From: Ruminococcus flavefaciens FD-1
GTDB lineage: Bacteria; Bacillota; Clostridia; Oscillospirales; Ruminococcaceae
Length of the DNA: 64,000 nucleotides
Assembly (NCBI GenBank): GCA_000174895.1
Contig: ACOK01000118.1
Coordinates: forward strand, 1-64,000
Direction: 5' to 3'
Shown here: positions 36,882-45,860 of the stretch, one piece after another
Position numbering within the stretch: position 1 is the first letter of the stretch
Layout: the number at the start of each line of letters is the position of its first letter
Program-made: the position numbers and the translations under genes
The notes under the pieces: model-generated
Seen by the model: the letters and a program-made list of their open reading frames with translations, nothing else
The model's database searches: none
Told to the model about the DNA's origin: nothing

Positions 36882-37124
36882 ATGCATGGATTGTCCAGTA
36901 AGACCGATACAGCTAAGTATCTGAATATATGTAGATCTACACTTAACAAGTACATACGGCTATATTCCGTCATTTATGAGTATGCTGCCGAGTACAATAA
37001 ACGCTTCGGTCAGATCTTCCCTATAGAAAAATTGAAGATGAATTATAAGTATAGTGAGATCCTTGATATGGTTGTAAAGTGCTTAGAACTGGGAAAAGAC
37101 GTTTATGAAATAGAAGCAATATAA
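36882..37124 (+). CDS. 80-aa hypothetical protein, possibly a remnant
   Basis: The frame is open upstream to 36827 without a start codon (encoding YDLPDFFYRDYEYL), so this may be the tail of a longer lost gene. SKTDTAKYLNICRSTLNKYIRLY resembles an HTH, and the tail is KYSEILDMVVKCLELGKDVYEIEAI. The tail is duplicated at 32178-32249. No ribosome site precedes the ATG. The function is not recognised. Confidence 0.4.
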   Translation: MHGLSSKTDTAKYLNICRSTLNKYIRLYSVIYEYAAEYNKRFGQIFPIEKLKMNYKYSEILDMVVKCLELGKDVYEIEAI

Positions 37125-37128
37125 GCTT

Positions 37129-37155
37129 AATGGCTGGGGGAGACCTCCAGCCATT
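37129..37155. terminator. Terminator after lipoprotein gene 2
   Basis: AATGGCTGG..GG / CCTCCAGCCATT hairpin, homologous to 32253-32282, between the plus-strand 80-aa frame and the minus-strand lipoprotein gene. Confidence 0.75.
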
Positions 37156-37160
37156 TTGTA

Positions 37161-37748
37161 TTATTCCTTATTGTTTTTGAGATAATCTTCCATTATCTTT
37201 ATTTTTTCATTAAGCGATTCCTTATCGTTTATCATTTCCTGTGTCAGACCATATTGTTCAAGCCCATCATAGTCTCCTGATGTGAGTTTTTTTGCCATTT
37301 CCTGCATTTCTTTGTGATAAAAATCGTCCATGTAGTTCAAAGTTACTTCCATGATGTATTTATCGGCTAAAAAGACTTTTTTGAAGTCCTCACTGTATTT
37401 TTCTTCGAAAACATATTGTGCACAGTTTTCGTCATTGTTTATCCAGAAGTAATCGCCATCAGGTTTTAGACCGCATATATACATATTCACTGATTTGTTT
37501 TGTAACTTATAGCAGCGAAAATACTCTGTATCACAAAAAAGCTTGATATCGTCCTTAGAGCCAAAATATTTAATTGCATCCAAAAAATTGTGTTCACTAT
37601 TAATTATTATGTATGATTCATCCCAAGAATCACAGTCTACTATAAAACAATCTCCATTTTCCATTTTGATGTTATATGTATAATCAAAACAACCATAAAA
37701 TAAAAATGATATTGTTATTATAAGTACTAATAATTTAATTATTTTCAC
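37161..37748 (-). CDS. Lipoprotein 2, probable immunity protein of a displaced toxin tail
   Basis: 195 residues with lipobox LFYGC (Cys20). The start is GTG 37748 after AAAGGAG. The C-terminal ~85 residues are nearly identical to lipoprotein 1, while the front half differs in sequence but has comparable Cys and Tyr positions (FRCYKLQNKSVNMYICGLKPDGDYF). Its start overlaps by 14 nt the end of a reading frame that resembles the C-terminus of the large toxin-like protein. It therefore looks like a second toxin-tail/immunity cassette. Confidence 0.6.
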   Translation of the reverse strand: MKIIKLLVLIITISFLFYGCFDYTYNIKMENGDCFIVDCDSWDESYIIINSEHNFLDAIKYFGSKDDIKLFCDTEYFRCYKLQNKSVNMYICGLKPDGDYFWINNDENCAQYVFEEKYSEDFKKVFLADKYIMEVTLNYMDDFYHKEMQEMAKKLTSGDYDGLEQYGLTQEMINDKESLNEKIKIMEDYLKNNKE

Positions 37749-37926
37749 TTTTTAGTTCTCCTTTTGTTTTTATTAATTCCAAAAATAGATTTTCTAATGC
37801 ATACGATTCTTCCTCAGTTACTATTTTGTAATTATCTTTATATATAGCATCTAAAGGAGACTCTCCAAAATCTATTATAGTATAACCAGGATAAACTGTT
37901 TTATTAATCGCTTTGTAAGCTTTATT
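37735..37926 (-). pseudogene. Displaced C-terminal fragment of a toxin-like protein
   Basis: In frame: YNKAYKAINKTVYPGYTIID..ESPLDAIYKDN..IVTEEESYALENLFLELIKTKGEL, then stop. This aligns with the last ~60 residues of the large toxin-like protein (STNKYTHGNHILLTYFSLQAF...ITDLEADALEFAFLKLIGLVKN). No start codon or upstream domains are present. A silent tail cassette in front of its own lipoprotein gene is the simplest reading. Confidence 0.55.
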
Positions 37927-38194
37927 ATATAGTTACAGTTAATGATATGTATTATTATATCATATTTCATTAAGATGCTTCTATATTATTTTTTGTATTA
38001 ATTATATGTGTGCTGAAATGGCAACAAAATATAAAATCAATTAATATAACATCCCCGATTTTTACGACAGTAGGCATAAAGAAGTTTTCAGACAAACATT
38101 GTAAGACAGGTACAGCAAGCTATCATTAATGGATAATTATAGTATTAAATGGTGTAGATTATCTCTGTATTCATTAAAATTATCATTTTAGGTG

Positions 38195-38223
38195 TTGATT
38201 TTATTAACATTCTGTGCTATAAT
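38195..38223 (+). promoter_or_regulatory. Sigma-A type promoter of the dockerin-toxin operon
   Basis: TTGATT, 17 bases, TATAAT, about 30 bp upstream of the start codon at 38254. The region between 37927 and 38194 is AT-rich and shows no gene. Confidence 0.8.
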
Positions 38224-38253
38224 TAATAATATTATATGTATAGGAGGTATCAG

Positions 38254-41200
38254 ATGAACAAATTATTTTCCAAAATTGTTTCTGCTGTCACGGCTGCAGC
38301 GATGACACTCTTTGTATCGTCAGGCAGTTTGCAGACATTCGTTAATGAAATCGATGCACATGCAGCAGAAACGGACGTAATTCTAGGCGACGTGAACGAT
38401 GACGACAGAGTGGATGTATTTGACTTGTGCTTGATAAAACAAGAGCTTTCTTCCTCAGGATCAGCAAGCATTAACAAAGTAGCTGCGGATGTAAATGCAG
38501 ACGGTGTTGTAGATGTTAAGGATGCCATAGAGGTTCAGCAGTTTCTGCTTGTAGAAAGAGACTCGTTTACAGGCTCAATGAGGAAAAACATCACTCCACC
38601 AGACACATCCATTGCGACAACTAATCAACCGATTGAAACGTCACTGACTAAACAAATGGCGGATAAAGCCAAAGAACTTGGAACTGCCGTAAATGTGTAC
38701 AACTATCTTTATAACAATATGCGTTCCGAGTTTTACTATGGTTCACGAAAGGGGGCTATCGGTACCTTTGAACAAGGGGGCGGTAATGATTCGGATCTAT
38801 CCAGCCTGTTAATTGCAATGTTGCGATATCTCGGATATGATGCAAATTATGTGACTGATATTGTTGGCTTTTCGGCAGAACAGTTGATGAAATGGACTAA
38901 TACTGATTCTTTGGATGCAGCTTTGGCAATCTACTCTTGTCAAGGACGGGAGAATATGCCATATGAAAAAGCAGGCGTTACATATTATTTCTGTGATTAT
39001 ACTTATGTTCAGGTAGTGGATGCAGGCAAGACTTACTACCTTGATGTATGCTTTAAGGAGTATGAAACGCAGAAAAATAGTATCAAAACTCTCGACGCAG
39101 GAGCAAGTGCTTCTGATGTAGAACGAATCCTTCAAAAGACGGATTTGAACTATCTCGACTCAATCTCGGACTCAGCCTACAATAATGCTATGTCCAATCT
39201 AGATGGACAAAGCTACGCTTTTTCCTCTAAAAAGATAGTTCAGAGGAACATCACTAAACTCCCGACCACATCTCCGCATCTCTTTAATGTTGAGCCTACA
39301 GTTACTGAGAAGCTTGATGACAATAGATGCGATATAATCGAGATAGGGTTTAATAATAGCAGAAAAAAGACATATCATGCTTCTGAACTCTATAAAAAGA
39401 ATATAACAGTGGAGTATGTGATATCTGATGATACAAAGGAAACACATGAATGGGTTGACTTTGATGCCAGCAGCATTTTTAATCTCCCTCCTTATGCATT
39501 GGGGCAAGCTCTTACTGTTGCACCGGTTATCAAAATCGATGGACAAGCTGTCTTGACTGGACCTGCAATTGATTTTGAAAGTAAACAAACATTATATATA
39601 AATTCAAAAACAGGTGGCAAGAGTGAGAAATTCGAAGAAGAACTTTGCCCAGGAGAATTATGCTGTATTGTTTTTGATGTTGGAACCATATCTCCGAATG
39701 AATTATCGGAGGCTTATTCAAAATCTATAGATCAAACAACAAGTGCTAATCAAAAGTATCAGCTCAACGAGACGACTGATGCTTCCAAAGTGAATGAAAA
39801 GAACGTGTATAACGCCAACTACCTTGGAAGCATCCTGCGATTGACAGGCGTTATGTATTTCTCGCAGTTAGATATTTACACTCAGACTCTGGCAGAGAAA
39901 AAAAGTGTGAATTGCGAAGATACAGTAAAAATAGGTGTTTTCGGTTTCAAGCCGGGTGTATATCCAAGCAAGGTTCAAGTTGCAGGTGAGCCTTATGGAA
40001 TCGATAAAAACGGTCAATTCATTGTAGATATCCTAAGCAATGCTGTTAGTACGGTCAGCGAAGTCTCAAACAGTGAACAGCTTAGAGCGTTCAACATGGA
40101 GCGAGGTTATATCTCCTCGGAACTTGAAAGTGCAATACTGGAACAAATCGTAGGAGTTGAGAGCCTTTCTACGGTGCAGCTATTTAAGCGTGCTCAGGAG
40201 AAAGGCATTAACATAGTTTCTTTATCAAAGAATACTACAAAGAAGGTTTCTGATCTAAAGATCAGCGATGAAGATGCCAAAAGATTACAGGCAGAGATAG
40301 ACGCTGGTAATACTATTATCACAATGGAGCAGAGCATTACTGTTGGTAAGTGGACAGGTATTGGTTATATTGTTGAGACCGCCGACCAAGCGTCACAAGC
40401 CTTTATGATCTCTGGTAAAACGAACGGTGGTGTTTGCTCAAGCTCAGTCAGCGTTGCAGCTATTATCGGTATTGCAATAGATGAAATATGGCTTGTGGAG
40501 ACTGTTGGACTCTTTATCGCTACGCTATCCGCAATGACATCATTGGCTTTTGTGCCCGTTGCAACTCTGGTTCTATGTGTTATCGCCATTGAGTTGATGG
40601 TTTTCGATATCATAGAAACGATTGCCAATAACTATGACTACTATATGAATGGCAACGAGGAAGCTGGAACACAAGTCAAGATCAATGCTGCTATCAACGT
40701 AATCACCTTCGGTGTAACAAAAATAGGCGGTGCGATCATCTCACAGGCGAAAAATGCAACCAACTGTGCTAAATACGGAAAAAATGTAATAACTGGTTTG
40801 AAAAACAGTGGATTTACCACAGCTGAAGTCAATGCTCAGATCAGCAAGTTTTCTAAGCTCGGCTGCTCACAGACCACGATAGAAACTTTGCTTAAAAATC
40901 CTAAGAGTATGTTTCTTGGAGATGATGTACTTTCTTTCCTCGGAAAGCAGGGTGGAAATCAAAGAATTCTTGCTGAACTTGTCCTAAGTAATGGCGACGA
41001 TTTTACTAAGGCATTAATGAAAACTGGTGCCATTGATGAGTTTTGTGATGTGATTCGGAAATATGGTGAAACTGCAAATCGCGACTTTTTATCTGTAACT
41101 ACAAAAGATGCTGATTTGGGTAAAGCCATTGACACATATAAGGCTCTTGATGATATTGCTGGAAAGTACTCAGAGGATGCAATGCATTATGATTTCGTTG

Positions 41201-41625
41201 ATGGAAAATATAAATCCAAATACAACCTATCTGCTGATTTAGTAAAACTTAATAAGGAAGCCGAAGAAGTGATGTATCCCGAAATTAGAACATTAACAGA
41301 TGATGTCGCTACAATTGCCCAAAATACGGGATGGTCTACAGAAGACATAACAGCAATAAAGAATCATTTATTTAATGATATTGTACTTAAAAATGATGGT
41401 TATGGATTGCTCGATTCGGATTATGAAATCGCTGTTGCGTGGAAACGTTTAATTGAGGGCAAATTTTATGATTGCGACATACTCTTACTTGAACACGAAT
41501 TATTTGAAACAACATATTATAATTATTTTCATGATGTTAACAGCTGTACAATCAGTGAAGCCCACAACTTCGCAGAGAAGTATTATAATTGGCGAGCTAT
41601 GATTGATGAACTTATGGGATTTTGA
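38254..41625 (+). CDS. Secreted polymorphic toxin with N-terminal dockerin
   Basis: 1123 residues: signal peptide; dockerin (about 42-105: GDVNDDDRVDVFDLCLIKQ ... ADVNADGVVDVKDAIEVQQ); transglutaminase-like fold (about 140-270: GAIGTFEQGGGNDSDLSSLL, YVQVVDAGKTYYLDV) in which the usual Cys position is Asn/Asp, so probably not catalytic; beta-rich middle; hydrophobic stretch (about 735-795); long helical pre-toxin region; C-terminal domain (about 1020-1123) with IKNHLFNDI, DSDYEIAVAWKRLIEGK, LLLEHELFE and SEAHNFAEKYYNW. This order fits polymorphic toxins; the activity of the last domain is unknown. Start after AGGAGGT. Three small paralogous genes follow. Confidence 0.75.
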   Translation: MNKLFSKIVSAVTAAAMTLFVSSGSLQTFVNEIDAHAAETDVILGDVNDDDRVDVFDLCLIKQELSSSGSASINKVAADVNADGVVDVKDAIEVQQFLLVERDSFTGSMRKNITPPDTSIATTNQPIETSLTKQMADKAKELGTAVNVYNYLYNNMRSEFYYGSRKGAIGTFEQGGGNDSDLSSLLIAMLRYLGYDANYVTDIVGFSAEQLMKWTNTDSLDAALAIYSCQGRENMPYEKAGVTYYFCDYTYVQVVDAGKTYYLDVCFKEYETQKNSIKTLDAGASASDVERILQKTDLNYLDSISDSAYNNAMSNLDGQSYAFSSKKIVQRNITKLPTTSPHLFNVEPTVTEKLDDNRCDIIEIGFNNSRKKTYHASELYKKNITVEYVISDDTKETHEWVDFDASSIFNLPPYALGQALTVAPVIKIDGQAVLTGPAIDFESKQTLYINSKTGGKSEKFEEELCPGELCCIVFDVGTISPNELSEAYSKSIDQTTSANQKYQLNETTDASKVNEKNVYNANYLGSILRLTGVMYFSQLDIYTQTLAEKKSVNCEDTVKIGVFGFKPGVYPSKVQVAGEPYGIDKNGQFIVDILSNAVSTVSEVSNSEQLRAFNMERGYISSELESAILEQIVGVESLSTVQLFKRAQEKGINIVSLSKNTTKKVSDLKISDEDAKRLQAEIDAGNTIITMEQSITVGKWTGIGYIVETADQASQAFMISGKTNGGVCSSSVSVAAIIGIAIDEIWLVETVGLFIATLSAMTSLAFVPVATLVLCVIAIELMVFDIIETIANNYDYYMNGNEEAGTQVKINAAINVITFGVTKIGGAIISQAKNATNCAKYGKNVITGLKNSGFTTAEVNAQISKFSKLGCSQTTIETLLKNPKSMFLGDDVLSFLGKQGGNQRILAELVLSNGDDFTKALMKTGAIDEFCDVIRKYGETANRDFLSVTTKDADLGKAIDTYKALDDIAGKYSEDAMHYDFVDGKYKSKYNLSADLVKLNKEAEEVMYPEIRTLTDDVATIAQNTGWSTEDITAIKNHLFNDIVLKNDGYGLLDSDYEIAVAWKRLIEGKFYDCDILLLEHELFETTYYNYFHDVNSCTISEAHNFAEKYYNWRAMIDELMGF

Positions 41626-41641
41626 TTTAGAGGTGCACAAG

Positions 41642-41887
41642 ATGGCTATTTTTGTAAAAGCAGAAAAAAAAGAAGAAACTGAAAAAGCAGTAATTTATTC
41701 ATACGGTGAAAATCCAAATAATTTGGAGGGAATTATAGAATTTGCTAAAACAGATTTATCATGGAAAGTTGTAAAATTATCCAGTAGCAAAGGTGGAAAA
41801 TTTTCTGCCGTGTCTATCATTCCACGTATATTAAGGTATTATCAGGAAAATAGTTCTTTTCCTGATGTAATCTATAAAGAATCCTAA
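41642..41887 (+). CDS. Probable immunity protein 1 of 3
   Basis: 81 residues: MAIFVKAEKKEETEKAVIYS YGENPNNLEGIIEF...FSAVSIIPRILRYYQENSSFPDVIYKES. It starts 16 bp after the toxin gene with AGAGGTG upstream. It is clearly paralogous to the next two genes (YSYG.NP..LEG.IEF, FPDV). A small cytosolic protein immediately behind a toxin gene is the classical place for immunity. The family name is not known to me. Confidence 0.65.
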   Translation: MAIFVKAEKKEETEKAVIYSYGENPNNLEGIIEFAKTDLSWKVVKLSSSKGGKFSAVSIIPRILRYYQENSSFPDVIYKES

Positions 41888-41913
41888 TACATGATTTGTA
41901 TCAAGTGGATGTT

Positions 41914-42159
41914 ATGGGAATTTATGTTGAAGCTGTAAAGCAGTCTGAAAATGAGGAAGCAGTAGTTTACTCATATGGAAATAATCCTGACCATTTAGAA
42001 GGCTTGATAGAATTTTCCACAAAAGATTTATCGTGGAAAATTTTGAAAAAGTCATCTGAACGAAATGGGATGGCTTTAGCTGTGGCTATAGTCCCAAAAA
42101 TTACTCGTCCTTACAAAGAATCGGGAGTATTTCCTGATGTTGCTTTCAGACAATCTTAA
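41914..42159 (+). CDS. Probable immunity protein 2 of 3
   Basis: 81 residues, the closest paralogue of the gene before it (MGIYVEAVKQSENEEAVVYS YGNNPDHLEGLIEFSTKDLSWKILKKSS...FPDVAFRQS). ATG 41914 is chosen so that it lines up with its paralogues; the spacing to the previous gene is 26 bp. Same operon. Divergence rather than identity among the three suggests that each neutralises a different toxin variant. Confidence 0.65.
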   Translation: MGIYVEAVKQSENEEAVVYSYGNNPDHLEGLIEFSTKDLSWKILKKSSERNGMALAVAIVPKITRPYKESGVFPDVAFRQS

Positions 42160-42170
42160 AAAATATAGGA

Positions 42171-42401
42171 ATGTCAATCTATTTAAAAGCTATAAAAATA
42201 ATGGAAACTACTGACAAGGTCACATATAGATATGGTGGTCACCCACAGCTTCTAACGGGAAAGTTTACCATTATGAAAGACCTATCCGATTGGAAATTAG
42301 AAGCGGATGTGGGGATTCCGGTTTCAGTGATAATTGGAAAAATATGTAAATACTATATGAAAACGTCAATATTCCCCGATGAAATGACATATCAGGCGTA
42401 A
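42171..42401 (+). CDS. Probable immunity protein 3 of 3
   Basis: 76 residues, the most divergent of the three: MSIYLKAIKIMETTDKVTYR YGGHPQLLTGKFTIMKDLSDWKLEAD...KICKYYMKTSIFPDEMTYQA. It keeps the YxYGxxPxxLxG and FPDxxY framework. It starts 11 bp after the previous gene with ATAGGA upstream. Last gene before a terminator. Confidence 0.6.
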   Translation: MSIYLKAIKIMETTDKVTYRYGGHPQLLTGKFTIMKDLSDWKLEADVGIPVSVIIGKICKYYMKTSIFPDEMTYQA

Positions 42402-42410
42402 TGCTAATAA

Positions 42411-42445
42411 AAGCGGTTGTGAATCTCCACAGCCGCTTCTCCTTT
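42411..42445 (+). terminator. Terminator of the toxin-immunity operon
   Basis: AAGCGGTTGTG / CCACAGCCGCTT hairpin followed by CTCCTTTTCTT, ten bases after the third immunity gene. Confidence 0.8.
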
Positions 42446-42476
42446 TCTTATCTCAACATTTTCTCAAATTCATACC

Positions 42477-42505
42477 TTGAAAATCCCCCGTTGATATGCT
42501 ATAAT
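42477..42505 (+). promoter_or_regulatory. Sigma-A type promoter upstream of the SUKH-3 gene
   Basis: TTGAAA, 17 bases, TATAAT. It precedes the toxin-tail remnant and the interrupted immunity gene. Confidence 0.7.
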
Positions 42506-42529
42506 AGTTAATAACGATTACACTATATA

Positions 42530-42616
42530 GGAGATCAATCAGTATACGCCTCAAACGGTAGTAGTTTAGATATGTGCGAAAATTGCTATCACACTTTTGT
42601 TGAATATCTTAGATAG
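42530..42616 (+). pseudogene. Toxin-tail remnant before the SUKH-3 gene
   Basis: An open frame without start codon encodes GDQSVYASNGSSLDMCENCY HTFVEYLR and ends 14 bp before the immunity gene. The CxxC and position are compatible with the extreme C-terminus of a deaminase-like or nuclease toxin, a class that SUKH proteins often neutralise, but the stretch is too short to prove it. Confidence 0.4.
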
Positions 42617-43369
42617 TAGGTGAAAAAGCAATGGATAAATCTATGCTAAAAAATATGTTCTCGTCTGAAAGAATCTCGATTTCAGATAACTCATGTTATA
42701 TAAGCGAACAAAAGAAGACACAGATATGCAATGCACTTGAGAAGTTGAACTTTTCTTCTCAAATAATTACTTTTATAAAAGAGTTTGCGGGCGTTTCAAT
42801 CGGAATTAAGATTGATAAACACTTGTTTCAATATTTTCATGTTATACTTCCGAATACTGCATCAATCAATTCTTCTGAACGTATTGAAATAGGAAGAGTA
42901 GACTGCTGCGGTCAAAAACTCTCTGTCAATTTTGATAATCTAAAAAAATGCTATTATTTAGGCGAAAACTCATTGATTGCATCTAATGAAGATGAATTAT
43001 TCAAATATCTTCTTTCAGAAGATTCTATTTTGCCTGTAAGAATATTACCTAAAACAGTCCAGTTATTAAAAAATGCAGGCTGGTATGAGGGACGAACTAT
43101 CGATATCAGTAATATCACAGAAAAATTCCAATCAGATGGAATCCTTTTAACCGAGAGTCAAAAGTGTTTTTTGCAGGAATTCGGAGGAATCATAGGTGTT
43201 GTGATTATTTCGCGCTTCGGAAAGCAGCGAATCGCCTGAAGGAAAGCGCCAGCACGCGACGAGGAAAGCAGTAAAACGCGCAAGGAAAGCAGCAACTCGT
43301 CTATGAAAAGCACTTCGTGTATAATAGAATTGAGGCACAGCCTCAATTCTAACGAAGGGAGCCAAAAAT

Positions 43370-44851
43370 ATGGCGAACAAAATCGATGTGAAGCTCATCC
43401 TTGAGCTTCTCCAGACCCCGATGTCGCAGCGTGAGATCATTAAAACGCGGCACATCTCTTCCAAGTCGATCACGGCAGTATGCCGCCGCGCTGCTGAATT
43501 GGGTGTCAGCTATGCGGATCTAGCGGACAAGAGTGACGACGAGGTCTATCTGCTCTTCTTTCCGGACAAGTTCCAGAAAGAAACTGTGTACGCACCTGTC
43601 AACTATGAGTATGTCCACGGTGAGCTGAAAAAGACGGGTGTCACGCTCAAGCTGCTTTGGCAGGAGTACAAGGACGGTGTGAAGGTGGGTGTTCCGGTCG
43701 GATACACAAAGTTCCGTGATGATTATGCCAAGTATGTCGAGCAGAACAACCTCACGAATCACATTACGCACAAGCCGGGTGTTGTATGTGAAGTGGACTG
43801 GAGCGGTAAAACGATGCGCCTTCACGATCTGGATGATGGAGATAAGGTGTACCCTGTGTATCTCTTTGTCGCAGCACTTCCGTACAGCCAGCTCGCGTAT
43901 GTTGAGCCTTGCCTGAATATGAACGAGCAGACATGGATCAACTGCAATGTCCATATGTTTGAGTATTTCGGCGGCGTTACGCTCCGTATTGTCTGCGACA
44001 ATCTCAAGACCGGAGTGATCACACATCCCCGCGAGGGCGACATCGTTCTGAACCAGTGCTACGAGGATTTCTCAAACCACTACTGCACGGCAATCATGCC
44101 TGCAGGCGTGAAGAAACCGAAGCAGAAGGCATCCGTTGAAGGCACTGTCGGAAAGATCGCTACTGCTATCATCGCCCGTCTGCGCAACAACGAGTATACC
44201 TCTATCCATGAGCTAAAAACGGATGTTGCGGCAGCGCTGGAAGATTTCAACAACAAGCCTTTCCAGAAGCGCGAGGGCAGTAGACGTGAGGTGTTTGAAG
44301 CGAATGAGCGCATCACACTGCGTCCGCTGCCTGCCTTTCCGTATGAGTATGCTGTGTGGGAATACGGGCGTGTCATCGGCTCAGATTTTCATGTGACCTA
44401 CCAGACATGCAAGTATTCCGTTCCGTACCGCTTTGTAGGCAAGACCGTTGACCTTAAGATCACCGACAGCGTGATTGAGATCTACTGCGGCCATGAGCGT
44501 ATTTCCTCCCACAAGCGTTTCCCGAGCTATGTTCGCAACAGGTATGACACCTATCCGGAAGATATTCCTGAACGCTTCCAGAAAACGGAATGGAATGAGC
44601 AGACGATCAGACAGTGGGCGGCATCCGTTGGAAAGCAGACATTGACTGTCATTGACCGTATCTTCAAGAGCTACAGCACTTCCGAACAGGGCATTAATCC
44701 CGCAATGTCCGTGCTGAAGCTGAGTAAGAAGTATTCCTCCGAGCGTCTGGAAACGGCTTGTAAACTGGCGCTTGAACACGTCAGTGTGCCGCGGTATTCG
44801 CATCTCAAAGCAATCCTGGCTTCCGGTCAGGAAGGAATACAGTGCGAATGA
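43370..44851 (+). CDS. istA: IS21 transposase IstA
   Basis: 493 residues. N-terminal HTH (ELLQTPMSQREIIKTRHISSKSITAVCRRA) and rve integrase core with D in CEVDWSG, D in IVCDNLKTG and E in KASVEGTVG. C-terminal beta-barrel region as in the family. Start after GAAGGGAG. It catalyses strand transfer of the element. GC-rich codons contrast with the AT-rich neighbours. Confidence 0.95.
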   Translation: MANKIDVKLILELLQTPMSQREIIKTRHISSKSITAVCRRAAELGVSYADLADKSDDEVYLLFFPDKFQKETVYAPVNYEYVHGELKKTGVTLKLLWQEYKDGVKVGVPVGYTKFRDDYAKYVEQNNLTNHITHKPGVVCEVDWSGKTMRLHDLDDGDKVYPVYLFVAALPYSQLAYVEPCLNMNEQTWINCNVHMFEYFGGVTLRIVCDNLKTGVITHPREGDIVLNQCYEDFSNHYCTAIMPAGVKKPKQKASVEGTVGKIATAIIARLRNNEYTSIHELKTDVAAALEDFNNKPFQKREGSRREVFEANERITLRPLPAFPYEYAVWEYGRVIGSDFHVTYQTCKYSVPYRFVGKTVDLKITDSVIEIYCGHERISSHKRFPSYVRNRYDTYPEDIPERFQKTEWNEQTIRQWAASVGKQTLTVIDRIFKSYSTSEQGINPAMSVLKLSKKYSSERLETACKLALEHVSVPRYSHLKAILASGQEGIQCE

Positions 44852-44919
44852 AAAGCTGGAGAACGAATCGTCGCCCGCCGGATTTGTACGCGGTGCTGCA
44901 TATTACGGAGGTGACGATC

Positions 44920-45666
44920 ATGCTGAGTGAAGAGACGAGACGCAAGCTGCGTGAGATGAACTTCGGCGAGTTGGTTGAAGCTCTTGATCTTCAGGAGAAG
45001 CAACCGGAATATATGGCGCTTTCATTTGACGACCGCATGAATCTTGCTGTCGATTACACCTATTCAGCCAAGTACAATGCCAAGGTTCACCGCCTGATCA
45101 GTGCAGCCAAGTTCCGTATTGCAGATGCGGCGCTTGTGAATGTGTACTATGAAAAGCGAGGGCTTGACAGGGATCTGATCCTGACACTCGGGAACTGCGG
45201 TTTCATCGAAAAGAACCAGCCCGTCGTGTTCAACGGGTTCACCGGTTCCGGCAAGAGTTACCTGGCGTGTGCCATCGGCAGACAGGCTTGTATGCAAGGG
45301 TTCCGCACAAGATACATCCGTGTTCCCGATCTGATGCAGCTACTCAGTGAGGCATCGCTTGATGTTCACGGCAGAGCCAAGCTCCTGAAAAAGTTCAGCG
45401 GATACCGGCTGCTGATCCTTGACGAATGGCTGCTCAATGACATGACGGAGAGTGAGCAGCATTTCATCTTTGAGCTGATCGAGCGCCGCTATGACTGCAC
45501 ATCTACAATCTTTTGTACGCAGTACAAGCGTGAGGACTGGCACAGCCGTTTGGGCGGCGGTATCCACGCTGATGCGATTATGGACAGAATCGTACATACT
45601 GCTGCATGGGTGTACTCCGGTGACATCAATATGCGCGAACTGCAGGCAAAGGAGGCAGAGTCATGA
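44920..45666 (+). CDS. istB: IS21 helper ATPase IstB
   Basis: 248 residues starting MLSEETRRKLREMNFGELVE after GGAGGTGA; an upstream extension of the frame is not needed. Walker A GFTGSGKSYLACAIG, Walker B LLILDEWLL. Overlaps the following small gene by 4 nt (ATGA). Confidence 0.93.
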   Translation: MLSEETRRKLREMNFGELVEALDLQEKQPEYMALSFDDRMNLAVDYTYSAKYNAKVHRLISAAKFRIADAALVNVYYEKRGLDRDLILTLGNCGFIEKNQPVVFNGFTGSGKSYLACAIGRQACMQGFRTRYIRVPDLMQLLSEASLDVHGRAKLLKKFSGYRLLILDEWLLNDMTESEQHFIFELIERRYDCTSTIFCTQYKREDWHSRLGGGIHADAIMDRIVHTAAWVYSGDINMRELQAKEAES

Positions 45667-45860
45667 TGGAAGATTACTGCGCTTTCAGCAAAGATCAAAA
45701 ATGCCTGAAATGGGAGGATTATGAGCTGACTCGCCATGAACTGGAAGAAGCTGATCGCCTGTGCCACGGCAATTGGATCGAGATTCCGAGGTTATATGCG
45801 TATATTGACGAGCTCAGATCCATCTTGGAGGAGAACAACATCGATTATCCGGAAATCTGA
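45663..45860 (+). CDS. Small third protein of the IS21 element
   Basis: 65 residues: MMEDYCAFSKDQKCLKWEDY ELTRHELEEADRLC..., homologous along its length to 31549-31743 despite the distance between the two elements. Translationally coupled to istB. The conserved YCAFSK..KCLKW..YELTR motif contains two Cys. Role unknown. Confidence 0.8.
   Translation: MMEDYCAFSKDQKCLKWEDYELTRHELEEADRLCHGNWIEIPRLYAYIDELRSILEENNIDYPEI

Noticed and set aside
38809..39588. Long minus-strand frames opposite the dockerin toxin gene
   Set aside because: Shadows of the plus-strand gene, which has a promoter, ribosome site and recognisable domains.
43520..44803. Several long minus-strand frames inside the second IS21 element
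   Set aside because: Antisense artefacts of the GC-richer istA gene.
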